Shown in pieces: positions 32,462 through 41,661 of a DNA stretch of 64,000 nucleotides (position 1 is its first letter; every line of letters starts with the position of its first letter). Source of the stretch: DATKYQ01 sp964640665. GTDB taxonomy: Bacteria; Myxococcota; B64-G9. The DNA lies in assembly GCA_964640665.1 (NCBI GenBank), contig CAZXHT010000001.1, forward strand, positions 62,001 to 126,000, in the 5' to 3' direction. The notes under the pieces were generated by a model, which saw nothing but the letters and a program-made list of their open reading frames with translations, searched no databases and was not told the DNA's origin. The position numbers and the translations under genes were made by a program.

Positions 32462-33289
32462 TTATCCAAGCTCGCGAACGATCAGGCGTGCAACTTCCCG
32501 GGAGAAAATGAGGGTCACGTGCCCGCGGTAGCGGATGATGAAGTTGTCTCCGCGTGGAGAGAGCGAGCAGTTCCATGGAATGACCAGGTTGTCGTGAGTG
32601 CTGGTTATACCCACAATGCGAACCCCGCTGGGCGCGGAACCGGCATTCAGTTTCTCCAGAAAGGCGCTTCCGCGCCGCATCTGGCGCAATGAGCGTCCGG
32701 GCGCCAATCGCGACAGGGCGCTGCCGAGATGCGGTGCTGCAACCGTCACCACGCGCCGGATGCCGTTTTTCAACCCCCCGCTCTCAGCCAGGAAACGGGC
32801 CAGGATGCCCCCCATGCTGTGCCCCACTAGATCGACCTGCCCGGCGCCGGTCTGATCGAGAACGGCCGCAATACGTCTAGCGAATCCCTTGGCCTGATCT
32901 TCAAGTCCCAAGAAGTATCTTTCGGGCCGCATGGCGAACACCGGCACCCCAAGGTCACGCTCCAGGCGTCGCCTGAGAATTTCCATGGTCAGGGCGTTCT
33001 CGAAAAAACCCGGCAGCAAAACCACCGGTACCCTCCCCGGTTGCAGCTTGCTCCGCCCGCCCAGTGAGCGCAGACGCCCGAGGGGCAACAGGTACAGCAC
33101 CCATGCATTGGCCAGCCACTCGGCGATAACGACCAGGATAATACCAACCGTGCGACTGGCTAAAGTGTCGTGGGGACCGCGTGAGCCCCCCCCGGGAAAT
33201 ACCCACCAGGCCAACAGGAACGTAAGCGGGGTAAAAGCCGCCGAGACGATGAATGGGAAAAAGACTATTATCAGAAGCACGCTGCCCAT
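32462..33289 (-). CDS. Membrane-anchored alpha/beta-hydrolase (lipase-like)
   Basis: A 275-residue protein with two hydrophobic segments near the N-terminus (residues ~1-30 and ~45-70), then an alpha/beta-hydrolase domain. The oxyanion region is VVLLPGFFENALTM. The nucleophile elbow is VGHSMGG, and the acid and base are likely in TSTHDNLVIPWN and RGHVTLIFS. This layout is like PGAP1/EstA-type triacylglycerol lipases and esterases. It probably acts on lipids or acyl esters at the inner membrane. It is the last gene of a long leftward run, 59 bases after the Omp85-like gene. Confidence 0.82.
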   Translation of the reverse strand: MGSVLLIIVFFPFIVSAAFTPLTFLLAWWVFPGGGSRGPHDTLASRTVGIILVVIAEWLANAWVLYLLPLGRLRSLGGRSKLQPGRVPVVLLPGFFENALTMEILRRRLERDLGVPVFAMRPERYFLGLEDQAKGFARRIAAVLDQTGAGQVDLVGHSMGGILARFLAESGGLKNGIRRVVTVAAPHLGSALSRLAPGRSLRQMRRGSAFLEKLNAGSAPSGVRIVGITSTHDNLVIPWNCSLSPRGDNFIIRYRGHVTLIFSREVARLIVRELG

Positions 33290-33348
33290 CAGATCTATCT
33301 CTCCTTGACAGCGGCAGGATAACTTAATCGCTCGCGCGCCCGCAACCG

Positions 33349-34929
33349 TCAGAACACTTTCTTCAGGCTTGCGCTGAAGCCGTGATCGAAGTCGCCATCC
33401 GAAGCGAACCCCACCGAGTAGTAGATGTCGAACTGGATGGCGTCAAGAACCAAGGCGTGAAACCCGAGGCCGAAACTGTCCGCCACCCGCCATGTCTCGC
33501 CGCCGGTCTGGCGATCGATCTCGGGAAAAACAGCCAGATCATGAAACAAGCTCAACTTGAAAAGGTCGCGCGCCAAAGACAACCTGAATTCCAGCACCAG
33601 GTTCGCAGCCTTGGAGGTGAACCACTTGTCCCCGAAAACACCCCTGAGATACTTGCCCCCGACCGGCTCCTCGTCGTCAAACAGGTAATGTCCCCACAGG
33701 AAGGCTCCTCTCGATTTCACCCACAGGTCGTGCCAGCCCAGGCCGAACACCTTGACGTACTGCAGGCTGCCGCGACCGAACCCATTTTCCCGGTAGGCCC
33801 AGTAATACCTGGTATCGAGAATCAGGCGGTGCCGGCGATCACGCCGCAGGTTGCCGGGGTTGAAGACGAACTCCATCCTCCCCAGGACGAAGGGCTCGAA
33901 GCGCGCGCTTGACTCCTCGGGCGTGCCGGCCGTAGCTAGCTGATCGACACCAAAGATGAACCTCTCGCTGGCTCCGCCGCCGGCCGAGATCATCAAGCCT
34001 TCCCTGAACTCGTAGGCCAGATCGAGCGAGGCCTCGGTGCGGGCGCTGTAGTAGAGATCGATGTCCAGGTCGGAGCGCTGGCGGCTTCCAAGTTCTGCTC
34101 GTAACCAGATGTAAGGCCTGAGTTGACCAATCAGAGCGGGGCTGTACCAGCGCGCCTCGGCCACCGCGCGCGAAAGGGAAATGAACGGATCGCCGTTCTC
34201 GAGGTGCTCACGCAACTTGGCGCCCAGCAAGCCTCCTGCCATCCAGCGATCATATGTAAAGACAGCTCCCTCACCCCGATAGGCGGCCCCTACCGCGAGC
34301 CCGTCCGGAAAATCTAAATCGAGACCGAGATCCAGCCCCGCTCCCCAGCCCTTGCGCCCCAACTGAACATGTAGTTCGTAGCTCCCGGACGGCGGTATGA
34401 CCTCGTGACCCCAGAGGGCGTCGACGCCAATTTGCGGGCCGGCGTGCCTTACCATCTTGCACGGCACGAGCCGATACGTCACTTGCTCGACGTTGTAGCG
34501 CGCAGACAGGGAGCGAAGCTGCCTCACCAGGTACGGCTTGTTGAAGATGTGGTGCGGCAGGCTCAGGCCGATCTTCATCTGCAGAGTGCGCAGCGTGCCC
34601 ATTCCCAGAAAAACGACCTTTTCAAGTCGCCCCTCGTCCACAAGAACCTCGATATGGTTCTCGACAACCCCGGCCTTGACGGTCGCCAGCAAGTATCCCG
34701 AACGTCTGAGGAAGCCGAGGATCTGTCTCTCGACAAGCCGGGCGGTGGACCTGTCGGCCTTCGATCCCGGAGGCAACTCGAGAACGGCGAAGTAGACTTC
34801 GTCGATGATGGCATAGTTGCCGCGAATCTTGATGGACGGCCCACCCCGGGCCCGAACCACGCTGGTTGACAACAAACCGATCAGGCAGACCATGACCGTC
34901 ATGGCTCGCCGGAAAGATCTTCCGGTCAT
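33349..34929 (-). CDS. Omp85/BamA-like outer-membrane protein with a POTRA-like domain
   Basis: A 526-residue protein with a signal peptide (residues ~1-27, cleavage near VRARGG). Residues ~30-110 resemble a POTRA domain (IKIRGNYAIIDEVYF, then QILGFLRRSGYLLATVKAGV and VDEGRLEKVVFLG). The rest alternates short amphipathic strands typical of a 16-stranded barrel, and the chain ends SASLKKVF with a terminal Phe. It falls in the TamA/ShlB/surface-antigen class, shorter than BamA, with one or two POTRA units. The start overlaps the stop of the subtilase gene by ATGA, so the pair is co-translated. It could export or assemble the protease or another partner. Confidence 0.7.
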   Translation of the reverse strand: MTGRSFRRAMTVMVCLIGLLSTSVVRARGGPSIKIRGNYAIIDEVYFAVLELPPGSKADRSTARLVERQILGFLRRSGYLLATVKAGVVENHIEVLVDEGRLEKVVFLGMGTLRTLQMKIGLSLPHHIFNKPYLVRQLRSLSARYNVEQVTYRLVPCKMVRHAGPQIGVDALWGHEVIPPSGSYELHVQLGRKGWGAGLDLGLDLDFPDGLAVGAAYRGEGAVFTYDRWMAGGLLGAKLREHLENGDPFISLSRAVAEARWYSPALIGQLRPYIWLRAELGSRQRSDLDIDLYYSARTEASLDLAYEFREGLMISAGGGASERFIFGVDQLATAGTPEESSARFEPFVLGRMEFVFNPGNLRRDRRHRLILDTRYYWAYRENGFGRGSLQYVKVFGLGWHDLWVKSRGAFLWGHYLFDDEEPVGGKYLRGVFGDKWFTSKAANLVLEFRLSLARDLFKLSLFHDLAVFPEIDRQTGGETWRVADSFGLGFHALVLDAIQFDIYYSVGFASDGDFDHGFSASLKKVF

Positions 34930-37484
34930 GCCCTGCGCCTTCCCGCCAACCAGGTTAATAGTACAAGAGCAAGCACCCAGCTTCGACCAGCCGGCTCCCT
35001 TGCAGAGCAGGCGCAGCCACCCATGATTTTATTGTTCGATCCGCTATCGTTGTTATCGGGGCCGGGGTCGCTCACCAGGTCGGCCGGCCCGCCGTCGGCG
35101 GCATCCAGGTCGGGCACATCGCCGTCATCGAGAGGCCCGGCGTCTTCTTCAGCTCCATCGAATCCATCGCCTGCGTCGGGACCTCCATCCGTCCCCGGGC
35201 AACCCTCGGCCGGACAGACGCCTTCGAAGTCACCGGCGGCCACCAGGGCGTAGCCCTGGCGGGTGGAAGGATAGGGAGAGTTACGCCCGTTGCCGGGGAT
35301 GTGCCGTCCAATGACTCGCAGCTCGAGGTTCTGCGTCGCGTCCGGCGAGATTATCACCCGTTCGATAGGATTGATGTTGTCAGGTTGGTCTGACCCGGCC
35401 GGCGTGGACCTGTTCTGATCGAAGGCGACATTGCCCTTGAATACCCGGCCCGAAACGTCCACTACCTCCAGGTCGAGATCGTTGACCAGCGCCTTACCGG
35501 CCCCGGGTGTCCCCGCAGGATCAATCCAGGCCAATGTCACGCGCAGCACGCTTCCCACCCGAACGTTTTGTAACCAATAGGTGTGTAGCTGACTTTCCTC
35601 GATCGGAGGATTGGCGGCCGCTCCGCGATCCGTCCCGTCGCCCCAGCTGTCGGTAAGCACAGCCAGGCGCCCGGCATCGCCGCTGAAATAAAGGCTGCGA
35701 TCAAGTCGCAACACGCCCCAGCCCTCGATGTTGTTGGGCGCCGCCTCCATGTCGGCTATCTTCTTTCCCTGGACCACGTCGTATAGCGGACCGGGTACGC
35801 TGTTGGGGGCCGGCCCGATGCTCTCGGTCGAGTTTACCAGCACCGCTTTCACCAGGGCGGCCGAGGGCGAAAAACCGTCCGATCCCTTCGGCGCGCCGCC
35901 CGGATACCAACCCTCCACGAAGTACTGGCGCGTAAGCGCCGCCGCGCCGGAAACCAGGGGCGCTGCGAAGCTGGTGCCGACCCTGAACGAAGCATCCGTG
36001 GTGCAGTTGTTATTGGGGGGATCGGTGGTCGAGTCCGCCTGCGGATTGCCGTAGATGTCCGTCCCGCCTTGCGCTACCCAATCAGTTTCCAAGGCCGAAC
36101 GTATGGCTCCCGGAGCAACCAGGTCGGGCCGCAGGCGCCCGTCGGCTGTCGGTCCCTGCGAGCTGAAGTGACACACGCCGTAACCGCGGTTGCTGACCCC
36201 GGCCAGCGAGGCTCCGACAACGATTGTGTTCTTTGAAGTGGCACCAATGCCGTCCAGTGTCGCGCCGTTGGGGCCCAGGTTGCCCGAACTGAATACTATT
36301 GTCAGATCCTGCAGGCGCCAAGCCGCCTCGTCCACGTCCCGGCTGTCACCCGTGTAGTCGGTGTCGGGATCTGTCTTGCCGAACGAGTCGTTGTGGATAC
36401 GCGCCCCGGAGTCGTAGGCCTGGACGTACATGTCGGTCAGCGAATCGGGCAGGCCCACCTGGTTGCCGTCGCGCCGGCCGGTGTCCTGGAAGACAATCCG
36501 CGCTCCGGGCGCCATGCCGTCGTCGGTATCGCGCCCGGCGTCTGTGGACGAGGCCAGCTGGGCGTAGTCGTCGCCGGCCGCGCAACCGGAAACATGCGTG
36601 CCATGCCCCAACTTGGACATGTCGTCGTAGGCGTCGGCTCCCGAGAAGAGGTAGTAGGAAATAACCTTGTTGTCCGGGTTGGTGACGTTGACCGCCGGGG
36701 GTTGGGTGTTATTGTAAAGAGTCTGCTGCGTAGCATCCGGCCCGTAGCGGAACTGGCAGGCGTCGGTGTCGAGCCCGCTGTCGGCGATACCGATCACCTC
36801 GCCCATGCCTGTCAGTCCGTGTGCGAAAAGCGGCGTCGAGCGGCTCACAGAATCGCCACCCTGGATGACCCAGGCCGCCTCGTCGTTGTTGGCAACAATC
36901 CATCTCTCGGGCGTCACCCAGGCAACTTCGTCCAGACTGGTCAACTCGTCGAGCGCCGGGGCCAAATATCCTGCGGAGATCGCCAGGCGGGCGTGGCCGG
37001 TTCCGCTCGAGTCATCGCCCACGGAAAGGATCTCTCCGGCCAGGCTGCGGCCCGAGCGCAGACCGTCGAGAGACTGTCCGGAAAGCGCAAATACTTCGAG
37101 GACACAAGCCCGCTGGGGATCGAGCCGCGCAAGTTCGGGCGCGCGTTTCCACTCGGATCGGTATGCGCCCTGCCAACGTATGCCGGACATGCCATCGAGG
37201 GTGCCCGGCGCGTTCAGCCTGACAATATAAACGTCTTCGGGCAGGTAACCCAGCACGCGGCAGCCGCGTCGTTCAAGATCGTCAAGAATGGCGTGCGCTG
37301 AATCCCGCGCCTGTACCAGGCGCACCCGCGACCCGGTCAACTCCGCGCCCGCAGGCAGGCTCAACGGATCGAATGACCTGGACCCGAGAATAAGCGGCTT
37401 GCCGGGAGACCCATCCGCGACGACGGTCCCTCCCATCATCCCCAACACCGCGACTGCTACCAAGATCACCGCCGACTGTTTCAC
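34926..37484 (-). CDS. Secreted S8 subtilisin-like protease with MYXO-CTERM-like sorting tail
   Basis: An 852-residue protein starting with GTG. A signal peptide (residues ~1-24) is followed by a ~190-residue propeptide-like region. The catalytic triad is Asp in IADSGLDTD (~236), His in GHGTHVSG (~296) and Ser in GTSFAAP (~505). A C-terminal beta-rich domain follows (LHTYWLQNVRVGSVLRVTLAW). Residues ~770-815 are an Asp/Gly-rich linker, and the end is CACSAREPAGRSWVLALVL then LTWLAGRRRA. Cys, hydrophobic helix and Arg cluster match the MYXO-CTERM class handled by myxosortase. The protein is probably lipid-anchored or processed at the cell surface. The Omp85-like gene overlaps its end. Confidence 0.92.
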   Translation of the reverse strand: MKQSAVILVAVAVLGMMGGTVVADGSPGKPLILGSRSFDPLSLPAGAELTGSRVRLVQARDSAHAILDDLERRGCRVLGYLPEDVYIVRLNAPGTLDGMSGIRWQGAYRSEWKRAPELARLDPQRACVLEVFALSGQSLDGLRSGRSLAGEILSVGDDSSGTGHARLAISAGYLAPALDELTSLDEVAWVTPERWIVANNDEAAWVIQGGDSVSRSTPLFAHGLTGMGEVIGIADSGLDTDACQFRYGPDATQQTLYNNTQPPAVNVTNPDNKVISYYLFSGADAYDDMSKLGHGTHVSGCAAGDDYAQLASSTDAGRDTDDGMAPGARIVFQDTGRRDGNQVGLPDSLTDMYVQAYDSGARIHNDSFGKTDPDTDYTGDSRDVDEAAWRLQDLTIVFSSGNLGPNGATLDGIGATSKNTIVVGASLAGVSNRGYGVCHFSSQGPTADGRLRPDLVAPGAIRSALETDWVAQGGTDIYGNPQADSTTDPPNNNCTTDASFRVGTSFAAPLVSGAAALTRQYFVEGWYPGGAPKGSDGFSPSAALVKAVLVNSTESIGPAPNSVPGPLYDVVQGKKIADMEAAPNNIEGWGVLRLDRSLYFSGDAGRLAVLTDSWGDGTDRGAAANPPIEESQLHTYWLQNVRVGSVLRVTLAWIDPAGTPGAGKALVNDLDLEVVDVSGRVFKGNVAFDQNRSTPAGSDQPDNINPIERVIISPDATQNLELRVIGRHIPGNGRNSPYPSTRQGYALVAAGDFEGVCPAEGCPGTDGGPDAGDGFDGAEEDAGPLDDGDVPDLDAADGGPADLVSDPGPDNNDSGSNNKIMGGCACSAREPAGRSWVLALVLLTWLAGRRRA

Positions 37485-37545
37485 CGTCTTAGTGTATCAA
37501 AGAAGAGGACCCAACGCCACCCGGTTCTGATGAGAAACATGCTGA

Positions 37546-39198
37546 TTACAAAATATCGAAAGTGAAACGCAGCATGATGCGTTGCTCGAGCTGCAGGTAG
37601 TCGCTCAGTTGACGATCGTAGTCGAGCCGTACAACATAGGCCAGCGAGGCGAACGATACCAGTCTTAAACTGATAGTGTTCTTCAGATTCAAAGCCGGGT
37701 GTTTGCTGTCCTCGGTTGACATGAACGGGATCAGGCTGTCCAACTCGGTGTCGATCATGAACCAGCGTGAGATGCGCGCCGAGCCGATTAAAGTCGCCTC
37801 GAGGCCCAGCAGGTTACTCGATTCCACCTGCTCGAAGCAGTTGGCGTCCCGGCAGGTCTGGTCGGGATCGTCCTGGCGATACTCCCTGGCCCTGAGCAGC
37901 GAGCGCACCAGGTAGTGGCGGGCCCCGCAGCCCAGTCGCAGGTGTAGGTCGAGCACCTGCCAGGGGCTTAGATCGAATGATACTCCGACGCCCTCCTTAA
38001 GTTCGAGCGGATCGAGCGGATCGGCCAGTCGCAACTCCCAATTTTCCAGGGGCGGGGGCGGGTTCTGTCGCTCTATCTCCATTCCGCGGCTATCGAGTAT
38101 AACGATGTCCTTCTCGTCTCCGGGAGACAGCCGCTCAAACGTCTTCCAGCCGGGGAAGATGCTGGTGTCCAGGCCGAAACGCACGTACGGTCCCAGCCAG
38201 GAGAGCAGGCGATAGGTGTAAATGGCATCCAGGTCGACCTCGTCGTTCGTCTTCTGCCGCCAGGCCAGGAAGTCCTGCCCCGGCTGTACGGTTTGCCCCT
38301 CGTCGATCTGCAGGCGGACATAGACCGAGTGATCCGGATCGAGATAGCGCATGGCCCAGTCGACGAAGGCGTTGACCGTGATCGTGTTTCCGAATTCGCG
38401 GCCGACGACGTTGTCGGCGCGGTTCCATGAAAGGTCGCCGCCGACGATTAGTCCCAAGCGCCAGTTCTTGAACTCCGTTTTTCCCTCGCCGCGATCGATT
38501 ACGCCGCCGCCGAGAAAGTTGCCGTCCTCGTCCTGGACGAGTGTGAAGTTGACAAGCTCGCCGGCGCTCAACAAGACCGTCATGAAGTCTGTGCGCGCGC
38601 GTGGGGTCTCTCCCGAGCGAACGATCATGTAGCGGCCGGCGGGAACGAGCCAGGTGCGCAGGGTCTCCCCGCGGGTTTCGTCCGCCCCCAGGCCCAGGCC
38701 AAAGTCTTCGCCGGAAGGCAATGTGAACATCTCGTAAACACCCCGAAACTGCATGCCGTGACGATCGACAACGCGCACAACCATTCCGGCCCAGTCCGGT
38801 TCCACCAGGGTGCAGTGCCCCTCGAACACCTCGACCGAGTGGGCGATCATCTGTGACTCAACACCGGAACCAACCATCAGCTGATATTTTCCCGCCGGCA
38901 ACATGGTTTTCTTGCCGGTCGGCGTCCGTGCGATCACCTCGCCCGTGTCGGACAAAACCACGTAGGGCGGCTCGGCGGCCGAGTCGGTCATGGCCGGGAC
39001 GAAAACCGCGCCCTTGCCGACGGGTATCAGCTTTGGGTCCATCTCCATCTGCTCTCGCGGCGCCGGTAGTTGCCACCCCGGCGGGCTGGCAGCCTGCTTT
39101 TCTCCCGCGGCCCCTTCGCCGTCAGTTACGGCCGGCGCGGCGGCCGGGGCGGCGACGCTCGCGCACATGAGCAGCAGGGTGGCGGCTAGCCTGCTCAT
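37546..39198 (-). CDS. Mla-operon outer-membrane beta-barrel-type protein
   Basis: A 550-residue protein from ATG 39198 (MSRLAATLLLMCASVAAPAAA), which overlaps the stop of the lipoprotein gene by ATGA. A signal peptide is followed by a ~220-residue beta-rich region with repeated motifs for short domains (YVVLSDTGEVIARTPTGKKTML and LRTWLVPAGRYMIVRSGETP). The last ~320 residues alternate amphipathic strands (WRLGLIVGGDLSWNRADNVVG, LNLKNTISLRLVSF, LEQRIMLRFTFDIL), as in an outer-membrane barrel. It is the fifth gene of the Mla run, so it may be the outer-membrane end of this lipid transporter. I do not recognise the family. Confidence 0.6.
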   Translation of the reverse strand: MSRLAATLLLMCASVAAPAAAPAVTDGEGAAGEKQAASPPGWQLPAPREQMEMDPKLIPVGKGAVFVPAMTDSAAEPPYVVLSDTGEVIARTPTGKKTMLPAGKYQLMVGSGVESQMIAHSVEVFEGHCTLVEPDWAGMVVRVVDRHGMQFRGVYEMFTLPSGEDFGLGLGADETRGETLRTWLVPAGRYMIVRSGETPRARTDFMTVLLSAGELVNFTLVQDEDGNFLGGGVIDRGEGKTEFKNWRLGLIVGGDLSWNRADNVVGREFGNTITVNAFVDWAMRYLDPDHSVYVRLQIDEGQTVQPGQDFLAWRQKTNDEVDLDAIYTYRLLSWLGPYVRFGLDTSIFPGWKTFERLSPGDEKDIVILDSRGMEIERQNPPPPLENWELRLADPLDPLELKEGVGVSFDLSPWQVLDLHLRLGCGARHYLVRSLLRAREYRQDDPDQTCRDANCFEQVESSNLLGLEATLIGSARISRWFMIDTELDSLIPFMSTEDSKHPALNLKNTISLRLVSFASLAYVVRLDYDRQLSDYLQLEQRIMLRFTFDIL

Positions 39199-39824
39199 TT
39201 TGCGCCCTCGCGCTTGTCCGCTCTTTTCAGGAATCCCACGAGTTGCTCCGTGATCTTCTGCATCTGCTCTTCCATCAGTTCGCTCAGGGCCTTGACGACA
39301 TAGACGGGGGCCTTGTTGTAGACCTGCTTTTTGACGTCGGCGTCGTACGACCAGACTACATCCTCGCCCCGGTATCGCGTCATGCGTAGGCCGAAGGCAA
39401 GATGCGCAAACCACTGGTCTCCACTGTCCAATTCCTCGATGGCCAGCACCACCCCGGACAGTTCATAGTCGGGCACGCGCTCGTGGTACTCGTGGGCGAC
39501 GTCTGCGAAAACCTTTTCGTGTCTGAGATGCCTGACGATCATGTCGGTCAACATCTTGTGCGGCTTTGCGGCCCAGAGCATGAAGTCGTAGTACTGGAAC
39601 TCGTAGGGGGAGTAGCGATAGACAATACGCTCGGTGTCGTAGGCCGGCCCGATCTCGAAGTCGCGCACCCGCAAGGTCTTGCCGCCGGACGGATCCGCCG
39701 CCTGCTTCAGCGGAAGCAGCGTGTAGGACATTGTGAAGTAGTGGTTCTCGGGCACCGCACTGCAGGACCACAACGACATGGCCCCGACAAGAACATAAAG
39801 AAGACGGACACAAAGCTTGTGCAT
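39195..39824 (-). CDS. ABC-type transport auxiliary lipoprotein (PqiC/DUF330-like)
   Basis: A 209-residue lipoprotein with lipobox LWSC after a hydrophobic signal. The mature part has YFTMSYTLLPLKQA near its start and LRVRDFEIGPAYDTERIVYRYSP, as expected for the ABC_trans_aux family. It then carries the long alpha-beta domain seen in PqiC-like proteins (YELSGVVLAIEEL, LMEEQMQKITEQL). These lipoproteins sit at the outer membrane and cooperate with MCE proteins. It follows the MCE gene by 13 bases and precedes the barrel gene with an overlap. Confidence 0.85.
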   Translation of the reverse strand: MHKLCVRLLYVLVGAMSLWSCSAVPENHYFTMSYTLLPLKQAADPSGGKTLRVRDFEIGPAYDTERIVYRYSPYEFQYYDFMLWAAKPHKMLTDMIVRHLRHEKVFADVAHEYHERVPDYELSGVVLAIEELDSGDQWFAHLAFGLRMTRYRGEDVVWSYDADVKKQVYNKAPVYVVKALSELMEEQMQKITEQLVGFLKRADKREGAK

Positions 39825-39837
39825 GATAACTCTCCGC

Positions 39838-40851
39838 TTACGGCAACACCCGCTTGCTGCGTTCCTTCTGGCGCAACAGGCGGGAGGGGTCTTCCCTGAT
39901 CAGACGACTGAAGTCCCTGAGGTTCTCGGCCGTTTCGGCCAGGTAACGCACCGAGGCACGCAGATCCTCCCCCGAGCGCGAGACTATCAGGTCCACCCGG
40001 TCGACAAGGCTGGAGGTGCGATCGACCAGCCTCTCCATCAGCCGCGTTACCTTGCCCAGTTCCTTGTCCCCTACCCGCCGGTGAATCTCCGCCAGCGTGC
40101 CGCGCGCCTCTTCCAGAACCTCGGCCACCTTTTTCCCGTCCAGCACCTTCTCGGCAGCCCGGCGGATGCCGGCCACCGACTCACGGGTTTCCTTGGCTGT
40201 CAGGCGAATCTCGTCCAAGGCCAAGCTCAACCTAGACGAGGCGTTTGCAAGGTTGTGAAGTATTTTGTCGATCTGGCCTGAGTTGTTTTGCAGGATGGTG
40301 TCCGTCGAGTTCATCAGGCTGCCGGCACGGTCGAGCACATCGGCCGCCAGGGCCCGGTTGCTGGGCCCGGTCAGGTCCAGCAACTGGTTGACCAGCAGTT
40401 CGACCTTGATGGCTATGTTCTCCGCCTGTCCGGTCAACTTGTCGACCACCGATGTGCCGGCCTTGATTTCGCTGCCCGGGCTCAATCGCTCGGCGTCGGA
40501 CGTTCCGCCGACCAGCTCGATGAACTTCAGGCCCGTGATGCCCTGGACGTTGAGTATAGCCCTGGCGTTTTGCTTGACCGGCGTGTCGGCCTGGAGCGAG
40601 ATGGTCACCAGCGAGTTGCTGACCTGCTCGGGATCGATCCTGATACTCTCGACCCTCCCGACTCGCACACCATTGTACTTGACAGGCGCGCCGATCTCCA
40701 GGCCGGAGACCGAGATCTTGTAGCTCACCAGGTAGCGGTCGCGATCGGCAAGCAACGAAGAACCGACGATGGCGACAAACAAGCCAACCAGGATGCTCAA
40801 TGACACCACCACGAAAATACCCAAACGAATCCTTTGCGATCTGGTAATCAC
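39838..40851 (-). CDS. mlaD: MlaD/MCE-domain lipid-binding protein
   Basis: A 337-residue MCE protein starting with GTG. One transmembrane helix (residues ~10-32) anchors it in the inner membrane. The MCE domain (residues ~40-120) has SYKISVSGLEIGAPVKYNGV and NVQGITGLKFIELVGG. A long helical tail (residues ~125-337) has LTGQAENIAIKVELLVNQLL and EKVLDGKKVAEVLEEARGTL. Such tails form a hydrophobic tunnel or needle in MCE complexes. It works with the ATPase and permease encoded upstream to move phospholipids between membranes. All three core Mla genes are within 15 bases of one another. Confidence 0.92.
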   Translation of the reverse strand: MITRSQRIRLGIFVVVSLSILVGLFVAIVGSSLLADRDRYLVSYKISVSGLEIGAPVKYNGVRVGRVESIRIDPEQVSNSLVTISLQADTPVKQNARAILNVQGITGLKFIELVGGTSDAERLSPGSEIKAGTSVVDKLTGQAENIAIKVELLVNQLLDLTGPSNRALAADVLDRAGSLMNSTDTILQNNSGQIDKILHNLANASSRLSLALDEIRLTAKETRESVAGIRRAAEKVLDGKKVAEVLEEARGTLAEIHRRVGDKELGKVTRLMERLVDRTSSLVDRVDLIVSRSGEDLRASVRYLAETAENLRDFSRLIREDPSRLLRQKERSKRVLP

Positions 40852-40864
40852 AGTAATACCTCCC

Positions 40865-41653
40865 CTATGGCTTCAGGAGCCTCTCCAGGATGGAACGACC
40901 GCGGGTTTCGGCTCGGACCGGTTTCCTGGCGAAGAAATCCTTGACCACCTGCGTTTCGGTGCGGTGCGCCTGTTCTAGCGATCCATCGAAGGCCAGGCCG
41001 CCTCCCGCCACCATGATCACCCTGTCTGCTATTGCATCGATGCTTCCCAATTCATGAGTGACGACCACCAGCGTCATGTTAAGAGCCGCGCGCAGATCGA
41101 GCAGCAGCCTGTCGAGTGCGGCGGCGGTAACCGGGTCGAGCCCGGCCGAAGGCTCGTCGCACAGCAATAATTCAGGATCCATTGCCAGCGCCCTGGCCAG
41201 GGCCGCCCGCTTGCGCATGCCGCCCGAGAGCTCCGGCGGCGTCTTGTGCATGGCTTCCTCCAGGCCCACCAGCGCCAGCTTCATGCGCACCAGGGAATCC
41301 ACCGCCGAGTCCGGCAGGCGCGAGAACTGTCTGACCGGCAGGGCCACGTTATCGGCAATGGTCATCGAGTTGATCAACGCACCGCCCTGAAACAGCAGCC
41401 CGGTCCTGCGTCTCAGTGCGGCCAACTCCTCCTCGTCGAGTGTCGCCAGGTCTTTGCCCAGCAGACGGATCGTGCCCACAGACGGCCTGAGCAGGCCGAT
41501 GGCTCCCCTGAGCAGCGTGCTCTTGCCGCAGCCAGATGAGCCGGCGATGACGGTCAGTTCCCCCGGCCTGACGGCCAGGCTGACGCCGGTCAAAACCGTC
41601 TCCGCGCCGTAACTCAGAGAGACGTTCTCCATCTGCAGCACGGGATCGCTCAC
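40865..41653 (-). CDS. mlaF: MlaF-type ABC transporter ATPase
   Basis: A 262-residue ATPase starting with GTG. Motifs are Walker A GSSGCGKST, Q-loop FQGGAL, signature LSGGMRKRAALARAL, Walker B LLLCDEPSAGLD and the switch His in VVVTHELGS. The RxR-type LSGGM signature is typical of MlaF and Mkl ATPases. It powers the lipid transporter with the permease gene 8 bases upstream and the MCE gene 13 bases downstream. Length and motifs look intact. Confidence 0.95.
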   Translation of the reverse strand: MSDPVLQMENVSLSYGAETVLTGVSLAVRPGELTVIAGSSGCGKSTLLRGAIGLLRPSVGTIRLLGKDLATLDEEELAALRRRTGLLFQGGALINSMTIADNVALPVRQFSRLPDSAVDSLVRMKLALVGLEEAMHKTPPELSGGMRKRAALARALAMDPELLLCDEPSAGLDPVTAAALDRLLLDLRAALNMTLVVVTHELGSIDAIADRVIMVAGGGLAFDGSLEQAHRTETQVVKDFFARKPVRAETRGRSILERLLKP

Positions 41654-41661
41654 GTCTTACC

